Origin: JBCCEJ01 sp039030335
Lineage (GTDB): Bacteria > Pseudomonadota > Gammaproteobacteria > HK1
Length of the DNA: 64,000 nucleotides
Assembly: GCA_039030335.1 (NCBI GenBank)
Contig: JBCCEJ010000010.1
Location: forward strand, 1 to 64,000
Direction: 5' to 3'
The notes beneath the pieces were generated by a model. The model made no database searches. It worked only from the letters and a program-made list of their open reading frames with translations, and was not told the origin of the DNA. The translations under genes and the position numbers were made by a program. Below, in pieces: positions 9,154-17,881 of the stretch; positions within the stretch are counted from its first letter, which is position 1, and each line of letters begins with the position of its first letter.

Positions 9154-11076
9154 ATGGACAGCATCCTGCTGCTCGCGTTCCTGTTCCTGGCAGCTGGCGT
9201 CATCGCCGTTCCCATCGCCTCGAAGCTCGGCCTCGGCTCGGTGCTCGGCTACCTGCTGGCCGGGATCGCGCTCAGTCCCATTCTCTCGGCGCTGCAGGTC
9301 GACGTCGTCAGCATCCAGCACTTCGCCGAATTCGGCGTGGTCATGATGCTGTTCCTGGTCGGACTGGAGCTGGAACCGAAGATGCTCTGGTCGATGCGCC
9401 ACCGCTTGCTGGGGCTCGGTGGTTTACAGGTTGTTTTGACCGCCGCAGCGGTAACCGCGGTCACGATGGCGCTCGGCTACGCCTGGTCCGTGGCGTTCGC
9501 CGTGGGCCTCGTGCTGTCGCTCTCATCGACGGCCATCGTGCTGCAGACGCTGAACGAAAAAGGCCTGATGAAAAGCGACGGCGGACAGGCCGGTTTCTCG
9601 GTCTTGCTGTTCCAGGATATCGCCGTCATCCCAATGCTCGCGTTCATTCCTCTGCTCGCGCTGCCAGAGCTTCGCGAATCGATGGGCGGCGCCGAAGGTG
9701 GGGACGGCCACGGCAGCCTCAGTCTGGTGGACGGGTTACCGGGCTGGCTCCGCGCCGTGGTCACGGCGGGGGCGATCGGCATTGTCGTAGTCGGCGGCAC
9801 CTACCTCACGCGGCCGGTGTTCCGTTACATCGCGCTCGCCCGCCTCCGCGAACTGTTCACCGCATTTGCGCTGCTGCTGGTTATCGGCATCGCGCTGCTG
9901 ATGATCCTGGTTGGCCTGTCGCCGGCGCTCGGTACCTTCCTGGCCGGGGTCGTACTCGCCAACAGCGAATACCGTCACGAACTCGAAAGCGATATCGGTC
10001 CTTTCAAGGGCCTGCTGCTCGGCCTCTTCTTCATCACCGTAGGCGCTGCCATACAGTTTGAGCTGCTGGCGGCCAATGCCGCTGGCGTACTGGCGATGAC
10101 GCTCGGGCTGATCGCACTCAAGGCAGCCGTGCTGTACGGCCTTGCGCGCGTATTCGGCGTGCGCGGAAGCGACCGGTGGCTGTTTACGCTCGGACTCGCG
10201 CAGGCCGGCGAATTCGGCTTCGTGTTGCTGTCATTCACGGTCGCCAGTGCGGTGATCCCACCAGCGCTGGCTGACCAGTTGCTGCTCGTCGTAACGCTGT
10301 CGATGGTACTGACCCCGGTGTTGTTCATCGTCTACGACAAACTGGTCGCGCCGCGCTTCGCCGCGGCCGAGGAACGCGACGCCGACACCATCGAGCCAAC
10401 CGGCAACATCATCGTCGCGGGGCACGGCCGGTTTGGTGGCATCGTCAATCGCATCCTGCTATCGGCCGGTTTCAAAACCGTGGTGCTCGACTACCAGTCC
10501 GAACAGCTCGATCTGCTGCGCAAGTTCGGCATCAAGGTTTATTTCGGTGACGCGACGCGTCCGGATCTGCTCCATGCCGCCGGGATCGACACTGCCAGGA
10601 TGCTGGTCATCGCGATCGACGAGCGTGAAGGCGCCACCGAGCTGGTACGGCACGTGAGTGAGCACCATCCGCATGTGTATATCGTCGTGCGCGCGCTGGA
10701 CCGGCATCACGTTTACGAACTCTGGAGCGCGGGTGCCCGCGATATCATCCGCGAGACTTTCGACAGCTCCGTGCGCGCCGGGCGGTCCGCGCTCGAAGCG
10801 CTGGGTGTCCATGCCTACGACGCCGAGCGGCAAGTGCGCGGTTATGTGTTGAACGACCGCGAACAGATGCTCGATCTGGCACCCGTGTTCGATCCGGAGA
10901 TACCGGTGCACGAAAACACCGCATACATCGAAAAGACCAAAGTGCATATCGAACGCTACGAACAGGCGATGCACGGCAACAGCGCGGCCTTTGGCAGCCG
11001 CCTCGACCGTGGCTGGGTACCACCGACGCTCGAAGACCTGACCGCTGAGATCGATGAAGCCGAATCCAGCGGTTGA
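9154..11076 (+). CDS. kefC: Glutathione-regulated potassium efflux antiporter, KefB/KefC type (CPA2)
   Basis: Inner-membrane K+/H+ antiporter that acidifies the cytoplasm during electrophile stress. The first ~390 residues form a CPA2 membrane domain with 12-13 hydrophobic segments, including FLVGLELEPK and LSLSSTAIVLQTL. A TrkA-N (RCK) NAD-binding domain follows, with the Rossmann motif GHGRFG from residue 423 and KVYFGDATRPDLL. The reading frame is open back to 8776, but ATG at 9154 has GGAGG 7 bases upstream and starts the first membrane helix, giving 640 residues, the usual family size. It is translationally close to kefF. The C-terminal region beyond residue ~560 is charged, as in KefC. 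Confidence 0.9.
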   Translation: MDSILLLAFLFLAAGVIAVPIASKLGLGSVLGYLLAGIALSPILSALQVDVVSIQHFAEFGVVMMLFLVGLELEPKMLWSMRHRLLGLGGLQVVLTAAAVTAVTMALGYAWSVAFAVGLVLSLSSTAIVLQTLNEKGLMKSDGGQAGFSVLLFQDIAVIPMLAFIPLLALPELRESMGGAEGGDGHGSLSLVDGLPGWLRAVVTAGAIGIVVVGGTYLTRPVFRYIALARLRELFTAFALLLVIGIALLMILVGLSPALGTFLAGVVLANSEYRHELESDIGPFKGLLLGLFFITVGAAIQFELLAANAAGVLAMTLGLIALKAAVLYGLARVFGVRGSDRWLFTLGLAQAGEFGFVLLSFTVASAVIPPALADQLLLVVTLSMVLTPVLFIVYDKLVAPRFAAAEERDADTIEPTGNIIVAGHGRFGGIVNRILLSAGFKTVVLDYQSEQLDLLRKFGIKVYFGDATRPDLLHAAGIDTARMLVIAIDEREGATELVRHVSEHHPHVYIVVRALDRHHVYELWSAGARDIIRETFDSSVRAGRSALEALGVHAYDAERQVRGYVLNDREQMLDLAPVFDPEIPVHENTAYIEKTKVHIERYEQAMHGNSAAFGSRLDRGWVPPTLEDLTAEIDEAESSG

Positions 11077-11287
11077 GCGTACGGGTGCGAGCCGCCCGTC
11101 CGGCCCTCAACCGGTGTCGCCGTGACGACAGAGATCCGTGCCCAAAGCCTCTGCATCTCAGTCCCTGACTCGAGGTGTCCGCTTCGGCGCGTCTCGGGAG
11201 CCGCCTGAATCAGGCGCAGCTAAGAACAAGAACGTGTAACGGGTCGAGTACACACTTCGCCGGATCGAGCCTGCCGCCTGCGCCACA

Positions 11288-11316
11288 TTGCAAAGCGCGT
11301 GTTACGCGACTATCGT
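11288..11316 (+). promoter_or_regulatory. Candidate sigma-70 promoter of the marR-emrAB operon
   Basis: TTGCAA at 11288-11293 and TATCGT at 11311-11316 are separated by 17 bp. Each matches the consensus at four of six positions. The predicted transcript would start near 11323, inside the palindromic operator, leaving a leader of about 23 nt before the ATG at 11346. Confidence 0.5.
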
Positions 11317-11344
11317 TAGGGTCCTAACGATAGGACCCTAACGA
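11311..11344. promoter_or_regulatory. Nested palindromic operator, probable MarR autoregulatory site
   Basis: Two overlapping perfect inverted repeats. One has 10-bp arms (TATCGTTAGG / CCTAACGATA, 11311-11320 and 11323-11332) around GT. The other has 14-bp arms (11313-11326 and 11331-11344) around ACGA. The core TTAGG...CCTAA is of the type bound by MarR-family dimers. It covers the candidate -10 element and predicted start site and ends one base before the marR ATG, so bound repressor would block the promoter directly. The double symmetry could hold two dimers. Confidence 0.75.
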
Positions 11345-11345
11345 A

Positions 11346-11831
11346 ATGCGCGAGCGAACCATCGGCAAACCCAGCTCCGTACGCGCGCTGCGCGAACGCT
11401 TTACCGTCGATCTCGTGCAGGTAGCGCGCCGTTGGCGCTGGTGTCTGGACAAACGGCTCGGCCGCACGGGCCTGACGCAGGCACGTTGGACCACGCTGCT
11501 ACACCTGTCGCGGGGCGGCGAAGGCATGACGCAGCGCGAACTGGCGGATTTTCTGGTCATCGAGGCCGCCACGCTGTCACCACTGCTCGATTCGCTGGCC
11601 GAACGCGGGCTGGTGGAACGCCGCCCGGACCCGACCGACCGGCGCAGGAACACTGTCCATCTGACGGCTGCAGCCGAGCCGGCGCTCGATGAGATCGAGT
11701 CCATCGCAGACGCGCTGCGCGCCGAATTGACCGCCGGTATCGCCGGCGACGACCTGCGCACCTGCATACGCGTACTCGCGACCATCCGCGAACGCCTGGC
11801 CGACCCGGCGCGCGCCGAGCCGGCGGAATGA
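11346..11831 (+). CDS. MarR-family transcriptional regulator
   Basis: Winged-helix repressor of 161 residues. The recognition region is MTQRELADFLVIEAATLSP followed by LLDSLAERGLVERR and the wing PTDRRRNTVHLT (about residues 58-105). It is the first gene of a marR-emrA-emrB operon and probably represses that operon until a toxic aromatic or lipophilic ligand binds. The ATG follows the operator by one base, so there is no room for a ribosome site of normal spacing; the next in-frame Met would cut off the dimerisation helix. Initiation is therefore weak, on a short leader, or the mRNA is leaderless. Its TGA overlaps the ATG of the next gene (ATGA). Confidence 0.9.
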   Translation: MRERTIGKPSSVRALRERFTVDLVQVARRWRWCLDKRLGRTGLTQARWTTLLHLSRGGEGMTQRELADFLVIEAATLSPLLDSLAERGLVERRPDPTDRRRNTVHLTAAAEPALDEIESIADALRAELTAGIAGDDLRTCIRVLATIRERLADPARAEPAE

Positions 11832-12940
11832 AATCCACGCGCATGCAGCTCGGCGGCGCCCTGGGTACGCTGCTGCGGGTCATCATTTTCCTCGCGATCT
11901 GCGCCGGGCTCGGCGCCGGCGCGTTCGCGTGGTGGGAAGACCGGGAGCAGCACGTCTACGTGTACGACGCGCGCCTCGCGGCCGACATGGTCACGTTGAG
12001 CGCCGCGCGCGATGGCCACCTGACCACGCTCACGGTAAGCACCGGCGACCATCTGCCCGGAGATACCGTAGTCGCGCGTCAGGACACGCGCGAACTCGAC
12101 CTGCGCGTGGCGGAAATCGATGACGAGATCGCCGAGACCGGTGCTGAGCGCGCCCGTATCGTGAGCCAGCGTACCCTCGTTGCAGCCAGAAACGTCGCCG
12201 CTATCGCGACTGCTAACGCGCGCTTGAGCGTCGCCGCGGCCGAACTTCGCGCCCTGGAAGTTCGCCAGAGCCGCGCGCGGGCCGATCTGGCGCGCGCCGA
12301 ACGGCTCTACAAGAGCCGGGTTATCTCCTCCCAGGAAGTCGAGACGGCACGCACCGATCTGGACGGTGCTGAAGAGCGCGCTGCGCAGGCGGCCGCAGCC
12401 GTCGTCGAGGCCAAAGCAGAACTCGGCGCCACCCGTGCAGAGGAGGGGCGGCTCGACGTACTGGACGCGGAGGCCGCGGTGCTGGAAGTCGCCATCACCC
12501 GGCTCAAGACGCGCCGCGAGCGGCTGTTGGCGGAGCGAGCCGATGCAGAGATAAGCGTTGCATTTGATGCGGTGGTCGCCAGAACCTTTGTCGAAGCGGG
12601 TGAGTACCTGAAGGCAGGGACACGGGTAGCGCTGGTACACGACCCGGCAGCCGTATGGGTCGAAGCGAACGTCAAGGAAACGGAGCTGCATCGCTTCAAG
12701 CCCGGCAGCACGGTCACGCTTACCGTCGATGCGTTACCCGAGCGCAATTTCACCGGGACCGTCCGGTGGCTGGGTTCGACGGCGACCAGTCAGTTCGCGC
12801 TGCTGCCAAATCCGAATCCGTCCGGTAACTTCACGAAGGTCACCCAGCGCGTGCCGGTTCGAATCGACTTCGATGACGCACCGGTCGGCCTGCGGCCAGG
12901 CACCATGGTCGTTGCAAAAATTCATGTCGCGCAGCGTTGA
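11828..12940 (+). CDS. emrA: HlyD/EmrA-family membrane fusion protein
   Basis: Periplasmic adaptor linking the inner-membrane pump to an outer-membrane channel. It has one N-terminal membrane anchor (VIIFLAICAGLGAGAFAWW, about residues 18-36), a first biotinyl-lipoyl-like half (SAARDGHLTTLTVSTGDHL), a long alpha-helical hairpin rich in Ala/Glu/Arg (residues ~95-220), a second lipoyl half (VAFDAVVARTFVEAGEYL) and a C-terminal beta-barrel ending RPGTMVVAKIHV. At 370 residues it is typical of EmrA. It overlaps marR by 4 bp and is followed at once by the MFS pump gene. No TolC-like channel is encoded nearby, so a channel from elsewhere would be used. Confidence 0.88.
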   Translation: MKSTRMQLGGALGTLLRVIIFLAICAGLGAGAFAWWEDREQHVYVYDARLAADMVTLSAARDGHLTTLTVSTGDHLPGDTVVARQDTRELDLRVAEIDDEIAETGAERARIVSQRTLVAARNVAAIATANARLSVAAAELRALEVRQSRARADLARAERLYKSRVISSQEVETARTDLDGAEERAAQAAAAVVEAKAELGATRAEEGRLDVLDAEAAVLEVAITRLKTRRERLLAERADAEISVAFDAVVARTFVEAGEYLKAGTRVALVHDPAAVWVEANVKETELHRFKPGSTVTLTVDALPERNFTGTVRWLGSTATSQFALLPNPNPSGNFTKVTQRVPVRIDFDDAPVGLRPGTMVVAKIHVAQR

Positions 12941-12944
12941 GGCA

Positions 12945-14501
12945 ATGACCGCCCGGTACGGCCGGGCGTATCCGGTCGGCGTCATCGCGATGGCGATCAT
13001 GTCAACCATGGCGGCCGTGCTGTCCGGCACGATCATCAACGTCGCCATCCCCGACATCATGGGCAGCTTCGGCATCGATCAGGTCCAGGCGCAGTGGCTC
13101 GCGAGCGGTTTCCTCGCCTGCATGGCCGTGACCATGGTCATGGTGGACTGGAGCTGCCGCGCCGTTGGTCAACCCGTGGTCATGGCCGGCGCCGCGGCGG
13201 CGTTTCTGGTGTTCTCGATCGTAGGCGGCCTCGCCAACAGCATCGAGGTCTTGAGCCTGTCGCGCATTGTCCAGGGTGCTGCTGCCGGCTACCTGCAGCC
13301 ACTCTCGATGATCGCCGTGATGCAGGTGTTTCCGCCGGAGCGCCGCGGGACGGCCTTGGGTATCTACGGGGTTGGCGCGGTGCTCGCGCCCGGTATGGGG
13401 CCCTTCTTCGGCGGCGTGCTGATGGACGCGTTCGACTGGCGTTACGTGTTCTACGCCGGCGCGCCGCTGTCGGCCATGTCGCTGTTACTGGTCGTGCTGT
13501 TCATGCCGCAACCGGACGACCAGCGCGAGCGCACCGCGTTCGACTGGCCCGGCGTCGTGCTGATGGCGGTCATGATCCTCAGCACGATGACGGCACTGAC
13601 CGACGGCGTTCGCCATGGCTGGCATGACGAAAGCGTCGTGCTGCGATTCACCCTGGGAGCAGCCTGTCTCGGCACCTTTATCTGGTGGGAACTCAAAACC
13701 GCCACGCCGCTTGTCGACCTGCACATCTTCCGGAGCCCCGCCTTTGCCGGCGCTGCGTGCGTCAGTGTGGTCCTGGGCGCGGGGCTGTTCGGGTCGACTT
13801 ATCTGCTGCCCCTGTTCGCGCAGTCTGTTCAGGGTCTGACGCCCACGGTATCGGGTGGCATCCTGCTGGCGGGTGGGATCGCGATGGTGTTTCTGACGCC
13901 GCTGACCGGGCGTCTGGCCGACCGTATCCAGCCGGGTATTCAGATCGGCTTCGGCATGAGTCTCTTCGCCATCTCATTCATATTGATGGCGGGCGCGGAG
14001 CTCGGCACCGCGGCGCTGACGCTCGCGCTGTGGATGATGATCGGACGCATCGGCATGAGCTTCATCTTTCCGGCGCTGAGCGCCGGCGGTTCGCGGTCGT
14101 TGCCCCCGGAACTGCTGGCGCAAGGGGCCAGCACGCTCAGCCTGCTCCGCCAGCTCGGCGGCGCGTTGGGTGTCAGCATGCTGGCGGTGCTGTTGGAATT
14201 CCGGCTCGGCGTTCACGGCGCCGCGCTCGCCGACACGCAATTGCCGGGCCGGGCCGTCACGGAAACGATGCTCGACCGCGTCGAGACCCTGACCGAGCCG
14301 GCCGGACTGACCACCGTCGAGCAGAGCGCGGTCGCACTCGACTTCCTGTCGCGCACGATCGAGGGGCAGGCGTTCGTCCGCGCCTTTAGCGATGCTTTTG
14401 CAATGGGCGGAGCCGTGTTTGCCCTGGCCGTTGCGGCGGCGGGATTGATGACCTCACGCTTCGGTGTACGCCAGCCCGGCCGACCGGCAACGGCAGGCTG
14501 A
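12945..14501 (+). CDS. emrB: DHA2-family MFS drug:proton antiporter (EmrB/QacA type)
   Basis: Inner-membrane multidrug antiporter. Conserved DHA2 features are visible: TIINVAIPDIMGSFG in the first helix, QWLASGFLACMAVTM in the second, and motif C as GVGAVLAPGMGPFFGG. About 14 hydrophobic segments fill the 518 residues. Two starts are possible: ATG at 12945, 4 bp after emrA, or ATG at 12924 inside the end of emrA. I prefer 12945 because the shorter protein starts like its relatives. With marR and emrA it forms a complete regulator-adaptor-pump operon. The substrate is unknown, but EmrAB systems usually export uncouplers and hydrophobic drugs. Confidence 0.9.
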   Translation: MTARYGRAYPVGVIAMAIMSTMAAVLSGTIINVAIPDIMGSFGIDQVQAQWLASGFLACMAVTMVMVDWSCRAVGQPVVMAGAAAAFLVFSIVGGLANSIEVLSLSRIVQGAAAGYLQPLSMIAVMQVFPPERRGTALGIYGVGAVLAPGMGPFFGGVLMDAFDWRYVFYAGAPLSAMSLLLVVLFMPQPDDQRERTAFDWPGVVLMAVMILSTMTALTDGVRHGWHDESVVLRFTLGAACLGTFIWWELKTATPLVDLHIFRSPAFAGAACVSVVLGAGLFGSTYLLPLFAQSVQGLTPTVSGGILLAGGIAMVFLTPLTGRLADRIQPGIQIGFGMSLFAISFILMAGAELGTAALTLALWMMIGRIGMSFIFPALSAGGSRSLPPELLAQGASTLSLLRQLGGALGVSMLAVLLEFRLGVHGAALADTQLPGRAVTETMLDRVETLTEPAGLTTVEQSAVALDFLSRTIEGQAFVRAFSDAFAMGGAVFALAVAAAGLMTSRFGVRQPGRPATAG

Positions 14502-14518
14502 CGGGCCAACGCGAACCC

Positions 14519-16117
14519 TCAGGCCGCGTCTTCCAGGATCATCTGCGCGCCCTTTTCTCCGATCATGATGGTGGGCGCATTGGTGTTGCCAGTCGTCAGC
14601 ACCGGCATTACCGATGCATCGATCACGCGCACGCCCTGCAGTCCGTGCACGCGCAGGCGCGAGTCGACCACGGCCTGCGGATCTTCCCCCATCTTGCAGG
14701 TGCCAACCGGGTGGTAGATCGTGGCACCGTGCGTGCGCGCGAATTCCCGCAGCGTTTCGTCACTGGTGCGCTCCGGTCCCGGGTACAACTCACCCTCGCT
14801 GATCGCCTGGAACGCCGGCGCCGCGAAGATACTGCGCGCATGTGCGATACCGGCCAGCAACACCCGGTAATCGTCGTCCGCGCTCAGGTAACCGGGCCGG
14901 ATCACCGGACGAGCCAGGGGATCGGCGCTCTCGGCCATGATCGTCCCGCGGCTTTGCGGGCGCACGGGACAGACGGCGACGGACGCGCCGGGCTTTTTCT
15001 CGAACACGCCAAACCGGCTCTGATCGTAGCTCGCCGGTGTGAACAGCAGCTGCAGATCCGGACTCGCGAGCCCTTCGCGGCTTCTGCAGAATACCTGAGC
15101 ACTGGTGACGCCAAATGTCAGCGCACCATCACCTTTGACCAGCCACCGCATCGCCTCGTAGAGAACCCTGGGTGGTCGTGCTAGCTGATTGATCGTCTGG
15201 ACACCGTCGCGCAGGCGGTGGACCACCCGAATCACGTAGTGGTCCTGCAGATTGCCGCCAACGCCCGGCAGCTCATGGCGCACATCGACGCCGATACCCT
15301 CCAGGTGCGCGGCCGGACCGATCCCGGAAATCTGCAGCAGATGCGGCGAATTGACCGCACCGCCACTCACGATCACTTCACCGCTCGCGCGCAGTTCCCG
15401 CGGTACGCCGTTTTCGTTGAAACGCACACCAACGCAGCGCTCGCCTTCGAACGTGAGGCCGGTGGCCACACAGTTCGAGCGGATCGTGAGATTGCTGCGG
15501 TTGCGCGCCGAAAGCAGGAAGGTCCGGGCCGTCGACGCGCGCAACCGGCCGCGGCGCGTCATCTGCGAGTAGCCGACGCCCTCCGGCTGGCGGCCATTCA
15601 GATCGGGACTCTTCTCGAAACCCGCCTGCGTCGCCGCCTCGACGAACTTGTGCGTCGCCGGCAGGATGGTCCGATAGTTCTCGACCCGCAGCACCCCGTC
15701 GCGGCCGCGAAACTCGTCTTCGCCTGAGTCGAAGCGTTCAGACTTCTTGAACAACGGCAGCACTTCATCCCAACTCCAGCCCCGACAGCCCATCTGCGAC
15801 CAGGTGTTGTAGTCCTGCGGATTGCCGCGCACATAGAGCATGCCGTTGATGGAACTGCTGCCGCCCAGCACACGGCCGCGCGGCCAGGCGATGGCGCGCT
15901 GATCGGTGCCGGCCTCCGGCTCCGACTTGTAGTTCCAGTTCACAGCCGGATTTTCAAGGAGAGAGCGAATGCCCGCGGGGATGTGGATCATCGGGTGCCG
16001 ATCTGCAGGCCCCGCTTCCAGCAACACCACCTCGGCACCCGCCTCCGCGAGACGCGTCGCGACCACGCACCCGGCCGACCCGGCCCCGACAACGATGTAG
16101 TCTGCTCCTTCCGCCAT
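14519..16117 (-). CDS. GMC-family FAD-dependent oxidoreductase (choline-dehydrogenase-like)
   Basis: Flavoprotein oxidising an alcohol. The FAD dinucleotide motif GAGSAG is at residues 11-16, then GGSSSINGMLYVRG (GMC signature 1) and SGGAVNSPHLLQISGIGP (signature 2). The C-terminal active-site segment HPVGTCKMG and a later NTNAPTIMIGEKGA are present. Length 532 fits the family. GGGAG precedes the ATG. It is the last gene of a minus-strand run and starts 3 bp after the stop of the lyase gene, so it is almost surely co-transcribed. GMC enzymes range widely in substrate (choline, glucose, aryl and polyethylene-glycol alcohols); nothing here fixes which. Confidence 0.88.
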   Translation of the reverse strand: MAEGADYIVVGAGSAGCVVATRLAEAGAEVVLLEAGPADRHPMIHIPAGIRSLLENPAVNWNYKSEPEAGTDQRAIAWPRGRVLGGSSSINGMLYVRGNPQDYNTWSQMGCRGWSWDEVLPLFKKSERFDSGEDEFRGRDGVLRVENYRTILPATHKFVEAATQAGFEKSPDLNGRQPEGVGYSQMTRRGRLRASTARTFLLSARNRSNLTIRSNCVATGLTFEGERCVGVRFNENGVPRELRASGEVIVSGGAVNSPHLLQISGIGPAAHLEGIGVDVRHELPGVGGNLQDHYVIRVVHRLRDGVQTINQLARPPRVLYEAMRWLVKGDGALTFGVTSAQVFCRSREGLASPDLQLLFTPASYDQSRFGVFEKKPGASVAVCPVRPQSRGTIMAESADPLARPVIRPGYLSADDDYRVLLAGIAHARSIFAAPAFQAISEGELYPGPERTSDETLREFARTHGATIYHPVGTCKMGEDPQAVVDSRLRVHGLQGVRVIDASVMPVLTTGNTNAPTIMIGEKGAQMILEDAA

Positions 16118-16120
16118 CGC

Positions 16121-16981
16121 TCAATCTCCCGAGTAGCGTTGTTCGAGTTCGTAATATTCGGGGAAGCCGATAACCGCCTGCAGATGTTTGAAGTCGGCGA
16201 GATTGCCGTGCGGCACACGGCCGGCGGCGAATTCCGCGAGCGCTTTTTCCATCGCGTCGATAGCGGCGAGCAGCAACGTCAACGGATAGATCGCAACCTT
16301 GTAGCCGATCGCTTCGAGCTCCGGCGCTGTCAGATACGGCGAATCGCCCTGTTCGACCATATTGGCCATCTTGTGGCCGGGTACTTCATCGCAGTAGCGG
16401 CGCATATCGTCTTCGCTGCGAGGTGCTTCGACGAAGGTGATGTCGACGCCGATCTCGGCGAACCGCCGGGCCCGCTCCAGCGCTTCGTCAAAACCCTCCG
16501 TGGCGGCCGCATCGGTGCGCGCCAGGATCAGGATGTCAGCACCCTCCTCACGGGCATCGACGGCCGCCTGGACGCGCGCACAGGCTTCGCTTCGCGGCAC
16601 GGTCTGTTTACCGCGCGTGTGGCCGCAGCGCTTGGGTGCGACCTGATCTTCGATCATCACGCACGCCATGCCGGCCTGCGCGTAGCCGCGCACGGTCCGC
16701 TTGACGTTTATCGCGTTGCCGTAGCCGGTGTCGCCGTCGCCCATGATTGGAATGTCGACCGCGCCGCAGATATTGCGCGCCTGATCGAGCATCTCGGCGT
16801 AGGAGATAAGGCCGGTATCGGGCATCCCGAGACGCGCTGCGCTGACCGCGAAGCCGCCCATGAAGCTCGCCTTGAAGCCGGCGCGCTCGACCAGCCTGGC
16901 CGACATTGCGTCGAAAACGCTCGGCATCGACAGAATGCCCGGAGCATCCAGAAGTTGACGTAGCTGTTGGGCCGGGGTCAT
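16121..16981 (-). CDS. Isocitrate lyase / PEP mutase superfamily protein
   Basis: TIM-barrel C-C or P-C bond lyase of the family with methylisocitrate lyase, oxaloacetate decarboxylase and carboxyphosphonoenolpyruvate mutase. Visible features are DGDTGYG (metal-binding Asp residues), AGMACVMIEDQ and the mobile-loop motif KRCGHTRGK, which in isocitrate lyases reads KKCGH. The Cys of that loop suggests lyase rather than mutase chemistry. The start is ATG at 16981 with AAGGAG 6 bases before it; the same AAGGAG abuts another in-frame ATG at 16987, and a longer open frame to 17212 is not supported. Predicted length 286. It lies between a HAD dehalogenase and a GMC oxidase on the same strand, suggesting 2-keto or 2-hydroxy acid catabolism. 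Confidence 0.85.
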   Translation of the reverse strand: MTPAQQLRQLLDAPGILSMPSVFDAMSARLVERAGFKASFMGGFAVSAARLGMPDTGLISYAEMLDQARNICGAVDIPIMGDGDTGYGNAINVKRTVRGYAQAGMACVMIEDQVAPKRCGHTRGKQTVPRSEACARVQAAVDAREEGADILILARTDAAATEGFDEALERARRFAEIGVDITFVEAPRSEDDMRRYCDEVPGHKMANMVEQGDSPYLTAPELEAIGYKVAIYPLTLLLAAIDAMEKALAEFAAGRVPHGNLADFKHLQAVIGFPEYYELEQRYSGD

Positions 16982-17066
16982 GGGCATCTCCTTACGAGCG
17001 CGGTTCAGATACGCCGGAATTACCGGCGCACGAGGCGGGTTTTCGAGCGTTCTATGAGCTGACCGA

Positions 17067-17774
17067 TCAGGCCTGGCAGCCAAGTTGGTCAGCGAGGTCG
17101 TTGAAGTCGGCCGCGACGTATTCAAAGTCGAGTTCCGGCTCCAGTTCCGGCGGACGCACGCCGCCGTACTCATCGGGCCGGGGTACAAACGCGCGTTGCA
17201 TACCCTGCTCACCGGCCGCTTTGAGATCGCTGTTGTGAGCCGCTACGAGCATGCATTCAGCAGGGTCGAGCCCGAGTGCCGCAACGGTGTTCAGATATGC
17301 ATCGGGATGCGGTTTGTACTGCCGCGACACTTCGGCACCGAGAATGACATCCCAGGGCAGACCCGCGCGCTTCGCCATGTTCACCATCAGCGCGATGTTG
17401 CCGTTCGAGAGCGTCCCGATCGTGAAGCGGCTCTTCAAACGCGTCAGCCCGGAAACGCTGTCTGGCCACGGATCCAGCCGATGCCAGATACGGTTCAGGT
17501 CCTGTTTGGACGCTTCATCCAGGGCGGTGACGCCAAAGTCCGCCAGCACCTGGTCCAGATTCTCGCGATGCAGCTCGTCCAGTTTGACGAACCCGCGATC
17601 GCCGCTTCGCACGCGCTCCATCGACGGCTGGTAGAGCCCGCGCCAGGCATCCGCGAAGGCCGCCCAGTCGACGTCTACACCACGAGCCCGCCAGACGGCT
17701 TCGCCCTCGCGCGCAATGCTGCCGCGCCAGTCGACGACCGTTCCGAAGACGTCGAATACCAATGCTTTCAACAT
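17067..17774 (-). CDS. Haloacid dehalogenase type II-like HAD hydrolase
   Basis: HAD-superfamily hydrolase resembling L-2-haloacid dehalogenase. The nucleophile is Asp8 in VFDVFGTVVDW. The second motif is TLSNGN, the third the Lys of YKPHPDAY, and the acidic end AAHNSDLKAA. These follow the type II dehalogenase pattern, in which an ester is formed between Asp and C2 of a 2-haloacid and hydrolysed to the inverted 2-hydroxyacid. At 235 residues it fits. A 2-hydroxyacid dehydrogenase gene lies directly upstream on the same strand, which could oxidise such a product. Some family members have other substrates, so dehalogenation is an inference. Confidence 0.82.
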   Translation of the reverse strand: MLKALVFDVFGTVVDWRGSIAREGEAVWRARGVDVDWAAFADAWRGLYQPSMERVRSGDRGFVKLDELHRENLDQVLADFGVTALDEASKQDLNRIWHRLDPWPDSVSGLTRLKSRFTIGTLSNGNIALMVNMAKRAGLPWDVILGAEVSRQYKPHPDAYLNTVAALGLDPAECMLVAAHNSDLKAAGEQGMQRAFVPRPDEYGGVRPPELEPELDFEYVAADFNDLADQLGCQA

Positions 17775-17881
17775 GACAAGGGCTTCCGCCAGATCGCTAA
17801 TGGTGCGCAGTATGCCGCAACTGACAGTTGTTGCTGCAACCGCCGGAGGCGAACGCCCGTTTTCTCCGGCGGCCGGCCGTG

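Noticed and set aside
11202..11216. Palindrome CGCCTGA-A-TCAGGCG upstream of the marR promoter.
   Set aside because: A one-base loop cannot form an RNA terminator and there is no T-run. It could be an operator but nothing else supports it.
16982..17066. Extension of the PEP-mutase-like frame to 17212, overlapping the HAD gene.
   Set aside because: The extra residues are low in family similarity and the AAGGAG-ATG at 16981 explains the start.
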